Part shown: one piece after another, positions 8,654-18,630 of the stretch
How positions within the stretch are numbered: the stretch's first letter is position 1
How the letters are laid out: each line of letters opens with the position of its first letter
DNA from: Pleurotus djamor
Lineage: Eukaryota > Basidiomycota > Agaricomycetes > Agaricales > Pleurotaceae
Assembly (NCBI GenBank): GCA_029747585.1
Contig: JAPEVF010000853.1
Coordinates: 1-19,228, forward strand
Reading direction: 5' to 3'
Length of the DNA: 19,228 nt
Position numbers and translations under genes: made by a program
The notes under the pieces: generated by a model
The model's database searches: none
What the model was told of the DNA's origin: nothing
What the model saw: only the letters and a program-made list of their open reading frames with translations

Positions 8654-9619
8654 CTACTTCGTCGCTCCGCCAGCTTTCTTCCTGACTTCTGGTTCGATGG
8701 GAAAGCGTTGTTCTTCGGGACGTACATATAGCCTTTTCCAAACAGGTTGTAAAGCCTCGGGTGTCTTCCATGCTAGTTCATCGTTTCGCAGCCAGAGACG
8801 AACGAGATGACGACTAGAAGTAGAGCGAGTGAGTTGAGAAGTGGACTAAGGAACAAATAAGGAAGGCGCGTACACATGCTTTGCATCATCCTTAAACGCG
8901 TCTCTAGCATGAAGCAGTCCCATACTATTGATGTACTGGATATCGCCTTTCTGGAAGTTCAACCCGAGAGAATATTTCTCCGCTAGGAAGTGAACGGTGT
9001 CGAGGGCTTCCGCCTGCGCCTCGGTGATCGGTGGGATGGAGGGGTTGCGTTTCTGGTTACCGTAACCAGTGAATTGGCGACGAGAGTACTGGATCACGGG
9101 GTGCTCGCCGTCTTCGAAGAAGAGGACAGGTCGGTTAACATACGGAGGGTTTCCACCAAATCTGTGGCGCGACAAGTCCATGGGTCAGCTTCTTGGTTCA
9201 ACGAAGAAGGACGAGTATGATCACCTATCCAAAGGCCAAGGATCCGAGAGCACCTTGATAAGATCAGGTCGTGTCGCAGCAATCTCGTTGTAAACTCGTC
9301 CCCCACTACTGATACGCGAGGTACCACCTTCCGCAGCTGTCTGTATAGCCAACAGGGCGATCAAATCCCCAACATCAGAGTGAAATACTTGTTTGTCCGT
9401 TGTGTACGCCGAGTTTCCGTGGGCACCAGCATGGGTCACAGTAAGATCTTTGATATGGGCTAAGACAGCTCCTGTGTCATCTTGTTTCCCTCGAGCAGTA
9501 CCAACGTGCGATGATAAACCTGGACACAAGAATTAGGTTAGGTTCTTCCTATTGACCTGACCTACATCGATTTTCAGCCGTTCAAAACGGATAAACTTTC
9601 GAAGCCCAACCGTACACAT
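8654..9619 (-). CDS. TauD/TfdA-like (clavaminate synthase-like) dioxygenase; 5' end unresolved
   Basis: Model: complement(8654..8813, 8874..9161, 9225..9519, 9562..9619), 266 aa from an in-frame ATG at 9619. Fe(II)/2-oxoglutarate oxygenase of the TauD group. Iron ligands are visible: FHSD (His66, Asp68) and the distal His202 in GLLHARD. Arg219 in RHLVRLWLRND fits the 2-oxoglutarate-binding arginine. Other matches include KDLTVTHAG, AYTTDKQ, RPVLFFEDG and QKGDIQYINS. The three exons from 9519 down are firm; introns are 60 and 63 nt. The fourth exon (9562-9619) uses a weak donor GTCAGG. Family members are usually longer at the N-terminus by roughly 100 residues, so the start given is either a truncation or only part of the gene; an N at 9670 blurs the upstream frames. 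Substrate unknown. Confidence 0.8.
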
Positions 9620-10895
9620 GTAGCTAGAGCAAATCCTAACTGTGGCTTACTGGTCGCTTGGTCTGGGGGNAAAACGAAGGCTGTGGATACCCTGTGCGAT
9701 TTCTGGAATGATCAATGCCGGCTGACGCTGACGGTTGATGATGCTGACGTTTAGACCTCCAGAACCCCGCAGGAGACCAGATACGCCCACTCCAGGTACT
9801 GTAGAGCCATGAGAGATGAGAAGCGCAGGCAAGGAGGGTAGCTTTACCCAGGCATTGTCTCTCATAACGCAGCGCCGAATGTTCGGTCGGTCCTGCTTTC
9901 ATCACTTCCCTCCGTAGACCACCACTTCGGTTTGATGACCATTGCGTTGAGTCACAGAACCCTTCTACTGTTGTGTAAATCAAGCCATCCTGACGGCTAT
10001 CTTGACAAAAACTGATAAGGTCGGCTACGAACACTGTGGAAGAGGTGAGCCTGATTTTATCTACTTTGATTCTCTTCTCATAGCTCTGTCTCTCTCTCTA
10101 CTACAGTAGCTCGTGAGCAAGGATGCTTTTGACGACATTTTCAAGCTCAGCACAGAGAGAAATGACGCTAGTTGAACCCGAGAAGTGTGTCCTTGAAGCA
10201 GTGCGGACACAAGTATTCATACAAGCGGGCACGGTCTGCATATCACGACCAGTCGGTGCGATTTGTATCAGCCCTTACATGCTCATCGTTGTCTCATTTA
10301 TCAATACAATGACGCTCCTCCGTCTATCCTTTCGCTTCCATGAACAGTTGTTTTCTGCTTTCGCATCCACCATGCGTCGGCTTGCTTTCCTCTCCTTGCA
10401 AGCTTACGCAAGATCTCTTACACGTCGTCTTCGCTATTAGTGGGATGGTCCGCTGTGAGTCGTTCCCCCAGGCGCTTGCAATGCTCTCGTAACCCACTTC
10501 GGTGGCCCTCGCTTCAATGTCAGGACCTCGAAATTCGTCGATGTGTTCGCCGCACGTACTAAGTGTCGCTGAAACATCGTGTATTCATGCCCTATGGCCT
10601 TTTCCCCTTTCATGGTTTGTACTCCTGCAGAGGTGACTGCGGGAATGCATCATCGCCTCGTTCGAAATTTGATGATAATCAAACGACCATGTTTCAAGTA
10701 CTTATACCAGCGCGCTGGGCATCGTCCCTTCTCGTCTATAACAGACAGCGCTGGAGGCAGTACACATGAAAGAGCACTGCTTTTCTGTGCTGCCCAGTGT
10801 CGAGTGTCGAACCTCGGCCTCAAATCTCTCAAATCTCTGTGCTTCCTCTGTCATACTTTATAAACCCGTCCCATTTCTGGAGTACTCACATCAGA
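9620..10895. other. 1.3-kb region upstream of the TauD-like and HET genes
   Basis: Should contain the missing 5' part or promoter of the TauD-like gene and the HET promoter. One minus-strand open frame (upstream of the N at 9670) has a weak TauD-like feel (EIAQGIHSLRF) and is discussed in the findings. A 105-codon open frame on the plus strand (10123-10440) shows no domain and I do not support it. A short CT repeat lies at about 10087-10099. Confidence 0.4.
10859..10864 (+). promoter_or_regulatory. TATA box of the HET gene
   Basis: TATAAA (within TTTATAAAC) lies 32 bp before the ATG at 10896. This supports 10896 rather than 11119 as the translation start. Confidence 0.5.
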
Positions 10896-12722
10896 ATGTC
10901 ACACTCTACTCCAAGTGTCATGGTATGTTTATGCTCGTTCATTTAAATGGGCTGTACTGACATCGATATTCTCCCTCTGTCGGTCAGACTGGAAATACTG
11001 ACGAGATCCTCAAGGTTGTGCCTTACTCAGGCTTTGGCTTTGGCCACTTGCTAATATGAGAGCCTTCTTCCACTAGGACATACCCTCGATCAAGCATTTC
11101 ATTCACAAGGCAGTCTCTATGCGCATCGCCGTATTACCAATCCGCCTTGTCGACATCAACTCTCCTAAAGCGCCCTTTATCACTCGGAGCCAATTGTCCA
11201 GACGAGTCGAAGATCAGCTACATGAAGAGTGTAACCTGTTATCTCTGAAGACAGGGATGATAGCCATCGAAGGTTCCCGTATCAAAGAACTTACCAACAA
11301 ACTCACGAGATTTGCGATTCTCTCCCACACATGGGGCCCGAATGAGGTGACGTATCAGGACGTTTGTGCGGTGACCGACTCCAGAACGGGGAGGTTGCCA
11401 GAAAATGCGAAACTAGAAGGATTGATGTCCCGCGCCGCCCAATATAGATGTCGATATGTCTGGATGGACTCCATCTGCATTGACAAATCAAGTAGTGCGG
11501 AATTGGATGAATCCATTCGCTCCATGTACACCTGGTACAGAACTGCATACGTTTGCCTTGTTTATTTATCCAGGTCCCCTTCCGAACCGACTTCCTCAGA
11601 GAAATTTCCGTGGTTCGATCGTGGATGGACACTTCAAGAGCTTCTCGCACCCAAACGGATCATATTCTTCAACGAGGACTGGGGGCGCATTTTTGATGAC
11701 ATGGATGGCATTGATGAAAAGTGGAATGCTCATTTTGATATTACACGGGATCCCGAATTCGTGCGGCATGACTATCAACTCCTCGCAAATGGATTTGATT
11801 ACTTTCCCCACTCCGTGTCCATTGAGACTGGGAAACCGACCGATCCCGAGTATGTACCACCGATTCCATGGATCGCCCATCATACAGGTAAGTGCCCTTA
11901 TTTACGGCTCACCTCTCAATCGTTTCTGAAGTGTTCTTACTCCCTTTTGCAGGCATCTCAGTCGAGGATCTCAACTCCTACACACCTAAGCCAAGCCAGG
12001 CCCGCAAGATTTTCACTTACATGCAGAATCGCACAACTACCGTCCCAGAAGACACAGCCTACTGTCTGGCAGGTCTTTTGGGTATCACGCTTCCCACTGC
12101 TTACGGGGAAGGTGCTGATCGTGCGCTATATCGGTTACAAGTTGCATGCGCCGGGGAAAGTGACGATCGCAACATCTTCCTGTGGGATTACAGGAATAAT
12201 CGAGCATCGCGGTTCAACTCTATGCTACCAGGGAACCCATTCGGAGCTCTGATTGACAGCGAGCATAGCCTTCCTGGTGCGACCAACCAAGTGACCTCAG
12301 TCGTCGCTGACGGACTGTGGGATCACATTCCAGACTCCACCGCGCTCTGCTCTCATATCGACCACACATTTACTTTCACAAATGGAGGGCTGCGTATATC
12401 GGTCGTAATGCACGATATTATCAACAAACTTGGGAACCACATTTATTGCAAGGCCTTTCCGGATCAGGGCGTTCACATCTTGTCGAGCGACGAAACCGAG
12501 TTTGAGTGGAACACATCGCAAATCAAGCTTGCCATTCTTGGAACTTATACTGCGGAGGTGGACGGGGTGAAAGGAATGTATGGCTTTCCCATCATACTAC
12601 AAAAGCTCGGAACGAGTAGAATTCCCAAATATCGTCGCATTCCCTGCACAATTTCCTTGGGTACATTGTCTTCCGCCGAAATTCTTTTGGGACGGGCGCC
12701 CGAGACGGTGTATATCGTATAG
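10896..12722 (+). CDS. HET-domain (heterokaryon incompatibility) protein
   Basis: Model: join(10896..10922, 10988..11014, 11077..11887, 11953..12722), 544 aa. HET-domain proteins mediate non-self recognition and cell death in filamentous fungi. All core blocks are present: AILSHTWG (98-105), EVTYQDV (108-114), YVWMDSICIDK (145-155) with ELDESIRSMYTWY, and WFDRGWTLQELLAP (197-210). The second half (PEDTAYCLAGLLGITLPTAYGEG) is the usual basidiomycete extension. Two 27-nt exons, joined in frame, precede the long exon; a TATA box 32 bp upstream fits. The second of these introns has a weak donor (GTTGTG) but a clear CTAAT branch. An alternative start is the ATG at 11119. An alternative end uses a 41-nt intron (12710-12750), which extends the frame to TAA 12929-12931 (600 aa). 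No NACHT or repeat partner domain is seen. Confidence 0.9.
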
Positions 12723-15287
12723 ACTGTCTTTCACAATGTGTGCTTCTTAGAGTACATGTCGAAAGGCTGACTTGGAAGGCTTGTTTCCTTGAACAGAGTA
12801 ACAGAAAGGACGACTTATGGGATTTTCCCTACGAAGATTTGGAAGTCAATACGTCTACCACCTCCTCCCTTGGTCTACCCCAGAGCTTCCGCCCCAAATG
12901 GAATGAGAAGAGCGAGGTTCCTCATCCATAAATACCCTCCCGTTAGCATTCCAGGTTATAAGGATCCAGTGAGGAGTGAGAATGACAGGTCGTCTAATGA
13001 AGGCGCGTGGGTGGGGTATCCACGATTTCCTGAGAAAATCGTGCTTCCGTGAAAATCGAGGATTGAAAGCCAAGGAAAGAGCCTCGAACCACAGAGGTCA
13101 TAACGAGAAATTCGAAGCGAAACGTGGACCGTGAATGGAAAGAAGACAGAACGATAGGTCACGACAGGTCCGATGTCAGCATCGCGTTAGAGTACGAGAG
13201 CAATCAACTCGACAAGGCGATGGCGCGATGTGTCGAGGGATACATCAAAGTTTGGGGTACGCGGATTTGTATGCAAGTAAAGTCCATATCTCCCAAGCAT
13301 CCCTTGATGTCCTTCATAACAATCGCTCCACGGTCCTCCCTGGAGAAGGACATAATCCCTATCCCCACCCCGGTAGCGTCCACGATCCAAGTCAAGGTTC
13401 TATCCGAGGAGACAGACTGAAAACGGATGTGGACGGGGGCATCTAGTATGCGTGACCACCGCGCGAGAGATACCCTCGGCGTTGAGCCCTTCCTGCGAGA
13501 CTTGAAGGTTGAAACTTGAAAGACGAGGCGAGGCGAGAAACTCAACTCTTCAACCTTGGACCTTGAACCTCGGAAGGCAACTTGAACAGCGCTGGAGAGT
13601 CAAAGTCAGAATTGCTCTTCTTGATATGACTGCTGAAGCCTGAGAATTGAAGCTTGAAGGGCCACCGCCTGACATCCTCCACCATCCTAGCTTTCCCAAC
13701 AATCCCGACCTACACAGTCACCGTCTGTGCTCCAGCAAACCACAGTGACCCCAGAGAATTACCCTCTTCCAGCCCCCAGGAAGATTGACTAGCGGGAACC
13801 GTCTTATAGCCAGAGGCGGGAACCGCTGACGGTCTTGGGGGGAAGGCCCAACGAGAAACGCCTCCAGCGATGGGAGAAAAGCCTCGGAAGGCAGAGCAAA
13901 AACTTCGTCCAAAATGGGGAAGCGTCACCGACGCATGCGCGATGTACATAAGATGCTGATAGAGAAGGTATGGTTGTGGAACGTTGGAGGTCGGAGGGGA
14001 GAGGACTGAGAATTGAAGAGACGCCCGTCCGAGCGCTCGTTGAAAGTCGTACAGCTTTGACGGTTGGGTCGAAATCAAGGTATCCGTGGGGGGAAAGAAT
14101 AGGGAGAACCGAGGAGCGATGTCACATGTACTCCGCCTCGTCGAGAGTAGGTAGTTGTATGAGAAGGGGCGTATCAAATCGCCGGTACCGGGGGGTAATC
14201 CATGGGGGACGATTTGGGAGGAAAGTGGACACATACTCCCTGAGGGTAGACCCGGTGTCCCTGGAAGAAGTGTAGGCAGCTCGCAAGTCAAGAGCCATCG
14301 TTTTGAGAACTCGTTTGAGCGCGAGTCTTGATGAATGTGGCAGCCGTCGCTCGTGCAAAAGTGTGAGCGTGCTGACCTTCAAGTGTCTTTCCTCGAGTCC
14401 TTCTTCCCTCTTTCCGTCCTGCCTTCCCTTTCTTCTGTGGTACCGCCCCATCACTTCGTTGAGGCGCAGTCGTAGGCTAGTAAATACCCTCCGAAACGGT
14501 CCCGGAAGACAAGCCGTGGGATAGACCTGTCAAGCGGACCTGGGGATCTGAGTCGAGCGAGAGCAACGTTGAGATGTGCAAACTGACGAAGATAGGTAGA
14601 AGTCGCGTAGAGCCATGCACGCGAGCTATGGAAAGGGTCTGAGACAAGGGCAGAGAATGAAGGGGGACATAAAACTCACAAAGGCCTTTTCATGCAGGTG
14701 CATCGACCGTCATACTCCTCTGGGCGACGACCAGCGCGCAGTTCCAAGCCCATTCTGACGGCTCGTAGCCTCACGTGCGGTCGATCCGGACGAGATTGCT
14801 AATTAGGTCTTGGTCTCTGCAAGGTCTTTAGGATTCCATTTGGTTCGATGGACGGCGTTGCTATTGTCTATCGAATTTTGCGCGAAAGGTTGCGGCAGCG
14901 ATTCAGCACCAAGTGGGCTTCAAAGCCATGATGAAACTTTAACTAGAGGCAAAAAAGACGAAGCAAATATGAGAGAGAGGCCGGAGATGATGAAGGAAAG
15001 ACTCACAGAAAGAATGCGGACTGTGAAGTCGAATCAGTCGATCGGTACACTGGGTTACTGCGTCACCTTCGAGGCGAAAAAGATGGGAGTATTATTTATG
15101 ATTCATGAAAGAGCGAATACAAGCTCGGAGTCTCGACGGTGGTCGCGGCGGAAGCTGATAGAGACCAGAGACGAAAAAATGATCGAGTGGCTATGCTGCT
15201 GGCTTTGTACACCAAGGGCAATCCAAACAATGTCGTAAACTTCTATCAACCAATCAACTTACCACCAGGAAGAGCACTCTGCCATTC
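12723..15287. other. 2.5-kb region without a supported gene
   Basis: Apart from a possible last HET exon (12751-12931), I find no gene. The plus strand is noticeably purine-rich in several blocks (for example 12960-13260 and 14940-15190). Pyrimidine-rich minus-strand frames therefore stay open by chance: 193 codons at 13710-14291 and 113 codons at 13204-13545, neither with a domain or convincing splice structure. A block at 13495-13660 is dense in TTGAA/CTTGAA words. A CACGTG palindrome lies at 14772-14777. Confidence 0.5.
13501..13657. repeat. TTGAA-rich low-complexity block with short inverted repeat
   Basis: The words CTTGAA, GTTGAA and ATTGAA recur about eight times, with two short GAGGC/GGCGAG repeats. 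AAGGTTGAA (13505-13513) and TTCAACCTT (13549-13557) are a perfect 9-bp inverted pair separated by 35 bp. No coding reading fits. Confidence 0.4.
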
Positions 15288-16531
15288 ATGTCTGCCTCCA
15301 CGGAGCAGTTAACAATGCGAGGTTCGTCCTCATTGACTTCGTTCAACTTGACTTTGAATCAATGTTTTATCGTCAGGATCGTCGCCTTGCTTACCATGCG
15401 AGCTCTTGCAAATGATCGTCCGAAACTACAGTCCCCGCCGTCGAAATGGACTCCACCCTCTCCTCGTCGTATCACGAGATATGCACGATATGGCGCTTCC
15501 CTTCATCTACCAAACTCTTCTTATCATAGATCCCGATGAGGATGAGCGTGTCATTAATAGGGGGGACGAACCATCCACGCGCATCCCATACACTCGTACA
15601 CACCTCCTGAAACGGCCCCCATCTTCCCGCTCACATCAAGGTCGTAATTGACTCAATCGATTTTTCGCCCCATCACCATTCAATCAACGAGATCATACCT
15701 CTTCTGACCCACCTCAAAAGACTCTACCTTTCCCTCCCTATACGCACGCATCTGTCTAAATCCGTTCAGCTCACACACCTCTCCTGTACCTTTCAAGATG
15801 AGCATGACCCCTCTCCACTGATACCCCTCCTCGAATCCCAACGCAGGTCCCTGTTGTTCCTCTCTTTACCAAAACTCAAGGCGACACTCGGAAATGTACT
15901 CCCGCTGTCTCTCCCTCAATTACGGGCCTTCGACAGTTGTCGTACATATCAATGGGACGCGCTCATTGACATAGCTCCTCAAATTCAACACCTCGAATGC
16001 TCGGTCCTCGATCTCGTCTATGTACGCAAACGTCAACTCATATTCAGCAATTTAGTCTCGCTGAAAATCAGGCGACTATACGGGGCAGACACGGTCTCCG
16101 TCATTGGGAGACACCTCAAGGCACTAAAGTGGTTGTATATTTCGTCTCTTATGGAGCCCGGGGAACACGTTCGTCGCACGCGTTCTTGTTTCTCTCTGTT
16201 TTAGTCTCATAGTTGTTTCTTCTTTCCGTTCTAGCTCGCTATCGAGGACCTCATGGACATAGCCTCTCCTCATCTCTCATATATCCGCTTCGTTAGAAAC
16301 GCCTCCGGAAATTCTCGTCCGTACACCGCTACCGACGTCCAGACCCTCTTCAATCAGTATCCTTCGCTTCGCATCGTGGACATTGGGTACCAAACATACA
16401 TGATTAGCACGGAAGCACCTATTTCCCGATACCGCCGCAACGGATCGGTGCAAGAAAAGATCCCATTCTACTTGAATATGACCTTTGAGATGTGGTGGGA
16501 ACCGTTGGAAGCAGAGTTGGACTGTTTCTGA
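15288..16531 (+). CDS. F-box-like/LRR paralogue with a broken frame (possible pseudogene)
   Basis: Exons 15288..15321, 15377..16168 and 16235..16531. Homologous to the convergent gene at 16852-18167 over its whole length: PLLVVSRDMHDMALPFIYQT, SNLVSLKIRRLYGADTV, YPSLRIVDIGY, ISRYRRNGSV and MTFEMWWEPLEAE all have close counterparts there. Both introns (phase 1 and phase 0) sit at the same places as in the paralogue. The N-terminal LPCELLQMIV with the following LxVSR is an F-box-like motif; such proteins usually recruit substrates to SCF ubiquitin ligases. Inside exon 2 the frame changes: the 5' frame stops at TGA 15649-15651, while homology continues in another frame. The switch lies at or next to a run of five C (15616-15620); one base fewer there would give about 373 residues. 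An intron at 15550-15640 would also restore frame (343 residues) but has a poor donor, GTCATT. Confidence 0.7.
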
Positions 16532-16851
16532 TTCAGTAGGTAGTGTTGTCCCGCAGTGGTGTATATTAAAGGCGGGAGCTTCATGTAATATTTTGTCTCC
16601 ATTATCTACCACCTTCCAGGTAACCTGCGCGTAGCTTTTACGGGAGGAATAAAAGCACACCCACATACGGGTGAGACCATGCCAGTCTCATGATGGCGTC
16701 CGAAGGCTTCCTCTCTACTTATTCTCAACACCTTTCAGTCACTTTCTACATCCACCATTTCTACATGTATCTCCGTAAACGGCTATGTGTCACTTTCCAC
16801 CCATCCCTAATTCCATGCTTACTCTACGCCCGTGGAGTCGATAGCCTACTC
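16532..16851. other. Shared 3' flank of the two convergent paralogues
   Basis: 320 bp between the stop codons. I see no gene and no obvious long inverted repeat; the duplication boundary is not visible here. Confidence 0.5.
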
Positions 16852-18167
16852 TCACATATTGAGGTTGCGTTCCGCCTCCAATGATTCCCACCATACATCA
16901 AATGTCCATGGAGGAGGGATGATGGCCAGCTTGCGAGTGATTTCACTGCCTTCGCGGAGGTACCTCGTGATGGGGGGATCACTTGTATGTTGCTCAGCCT
17001 CATAGGCGATGTCAACAGTGATGAGTGAAGGATATTTGTCATACAAGGGCTGTACGTCTTCCGGTTTGTAGGGGGTATCTGTGCCGAATAATGTCTTTCG
17101 ACCGAAGTGGATGTAGGTCATGAACGGAGAGGATATCTCCATGAGATTTTCGACGCCAATCTGATACAGAAAATCCAGGATTATGAGCAATCCACAGCGA
17201 ACAATATCTATGGGTGATCAAAACGTACAGGTGTAACCATATCTTCCATAGGTGAAAGATGGAGGAGTCGAAGAGAGTTAAGGTACGGTCCTATCGTGTC
17301 GATAACATCGATTTCGTAGAGCATTCGTATCTTCAGAGAGACCAAGTTGGTAAAAACGCGATGAGGATCTCGAATCCAGGAGAAGTGGAAGAGATACACA
17401 GAAAGGTGTTTGATCGGTGCGATTTGTACGATTGTGTCCCATGAGTGAGGATACACAGCTTTGAGCGTGGAAAGTCTCTCTAACGACGGCGGGAATATCT
17501 GCTCCATTGCGACCATCCCCGATTCCAGGGAGAGGTAGCGCAGAGAAAGGCATTGTGAGTGGAGAAACGACTGAAAGATCGACGGAGTAAATTCACTCGC
17601 TGAGGGGCAAGAGAAGTGTGTCAATTGCACGCAGGATGGGATAGACTCAAGGACTATATCTCTCCCAAGCCCGATGAAGAGTCGCTTGAGGTTGATAAGA
17701 TGTGGGAGGATGTCGTGAACGTGATTGACGGGATCGGAGTCGGTTTGGAAGTCGACGAGAGAAGTTGTATGCGAAGCAAGCTGAGGATTCATGGAAACGG
17801 CGAGATAAAGTCGTTGGACTTGAGAGCGTGATAGATATGTACACGGCTCTGCCGCCGCACCCACTGTGCTTGGATGACAATAATTGGCGATGGATTCGGA
17901 ATCGATGACTATGGATTGGTAGATCAGTGGAACCGATATCTGATAGAAGCAGCGAGAAACGATGAGAAAGGGATAGAGGCTGTTTCGATAAGGCGATGCA
18001 TGCTCTCGAATAATCTTCTCCAAGAGTTCGACAGGCAAGAGCTTGGAAGCTGACGTGTGATCGCGGGCCAATTGGGTCAGTTTGGTATGATAATGCTACT
18101 ATCACTGATAAATACCTTTTACTTCCGCGACCCGATCTCTGAAGGAATGCCTGGACGATGAATCCAT
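16852..18167 (-). CDS. F-box-like/leucine-rich protein
   Basis: Model: complement(16852..17160, 17229..18049, 18116..18167), 393 aa, intact. Exon 1 encodes MDSSSRHSFRDRVAEVK; a 66-nt intron (donor GTATTT, acceptor GTCAG) leads to KLLPVELLEKII and PFLIVSRCFYQISVPLIYQS, a typical fungal F-box-like N-terminus (about residues 20-65). The rest has leucine-rich spacing (INLKRLFIGL, LSLRYLSLES, TNLVSLKIRMLY) and ends in VWWESLEAERNLNM. The second intron is 68 nt with a GTACGT donor and phase 0. F-box proteins act as substrate receptors of SCF ubiquitin ligases; the Skp1 contact and the target are inference. It is a paralogue of the gene at 15288-16531, with which it converges. Confidence 0.8.
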
Positions 18168-18630
18168 GGTGGGAGCAAGGGCCAAGACTCAACCAAGAGT
18201 CCAAGGCGACGCGCTGAGCCCCTATGTGGAACAGGGACCAGGAAAAGTCAGGTTAGTTGGTTGTACTCCTCGCAGTCAGTCCGCTCGTTCTTCAAGATCT
18301 CACACTCAAAATACTGATTCAGTCACCTCCTCGCGGCTCACACTAACATGGGGCTCATTGAGAGCCATCCAATGACGCAGCGCCTCGACTTTTCCCCAGA
18401 AGACGAGTGTCTGACTCTTTAGGCGCATTCTGAAGCTTCTCGGCCCTCCCTTCACAATGGGTCACTCTAGTCACTGTGTAGGAGCTTTGATAGACGTGAC
18501 TATCTCTTCAGAATTCTCTCCCATCTCTCATCTCAATGTCTCCCAGTCTGAGCCCCGAATTCAAGCTAAGTATCGGGTTCGAGGACTTGGCGTCTTTAAT
18601 CACAGACTGTTCGTTTCTTGTATGTGCGAA
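18168..18630. other. Intergenic region, promoter of the F-box-like gene
   Basis: 463 bp upstream of the ATG at 18167 and downstream of the next minus-strand gene. No TATA box and no supported open frame; a 78-codon plus-strand frame (18457-18693) overlaps the next gene's last exon and shows no domain. Confidence 0.45.

Noticed and set aside
9094..9327. 77-codon minus-strand frame and overlapping plus-strand frames
   Set aside because: They overlap the well-supported TauD-like exons in other frames.
10123..10440. 105-codon plus-strand open frame
   Set aside because: No recognisable domain, no supporting promoter or splice context; could be chance in this region.
13710..14291. 193-codon minus-strand open frame
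   Set aside because: Pro/Ser/Leu-rich as expected for a pyrimidine-rich strand; overlapping frames on both strands are also open, and no motif is seen.
14700..14760. Minus-strand start-like exon (MGLELRAGRRPEEYDG) followed by a GTGAGT donor
   Set aside because: Splicing to the nearest good acceptor runs straight into a stop, so no continuous coding model could be built.
14810..15238. 142-codon plus-strand open frame
   Set aside because: Lys/Arg/Glu-rich by composition of the purine-rich block; no domain and no homology to neighbours seen.
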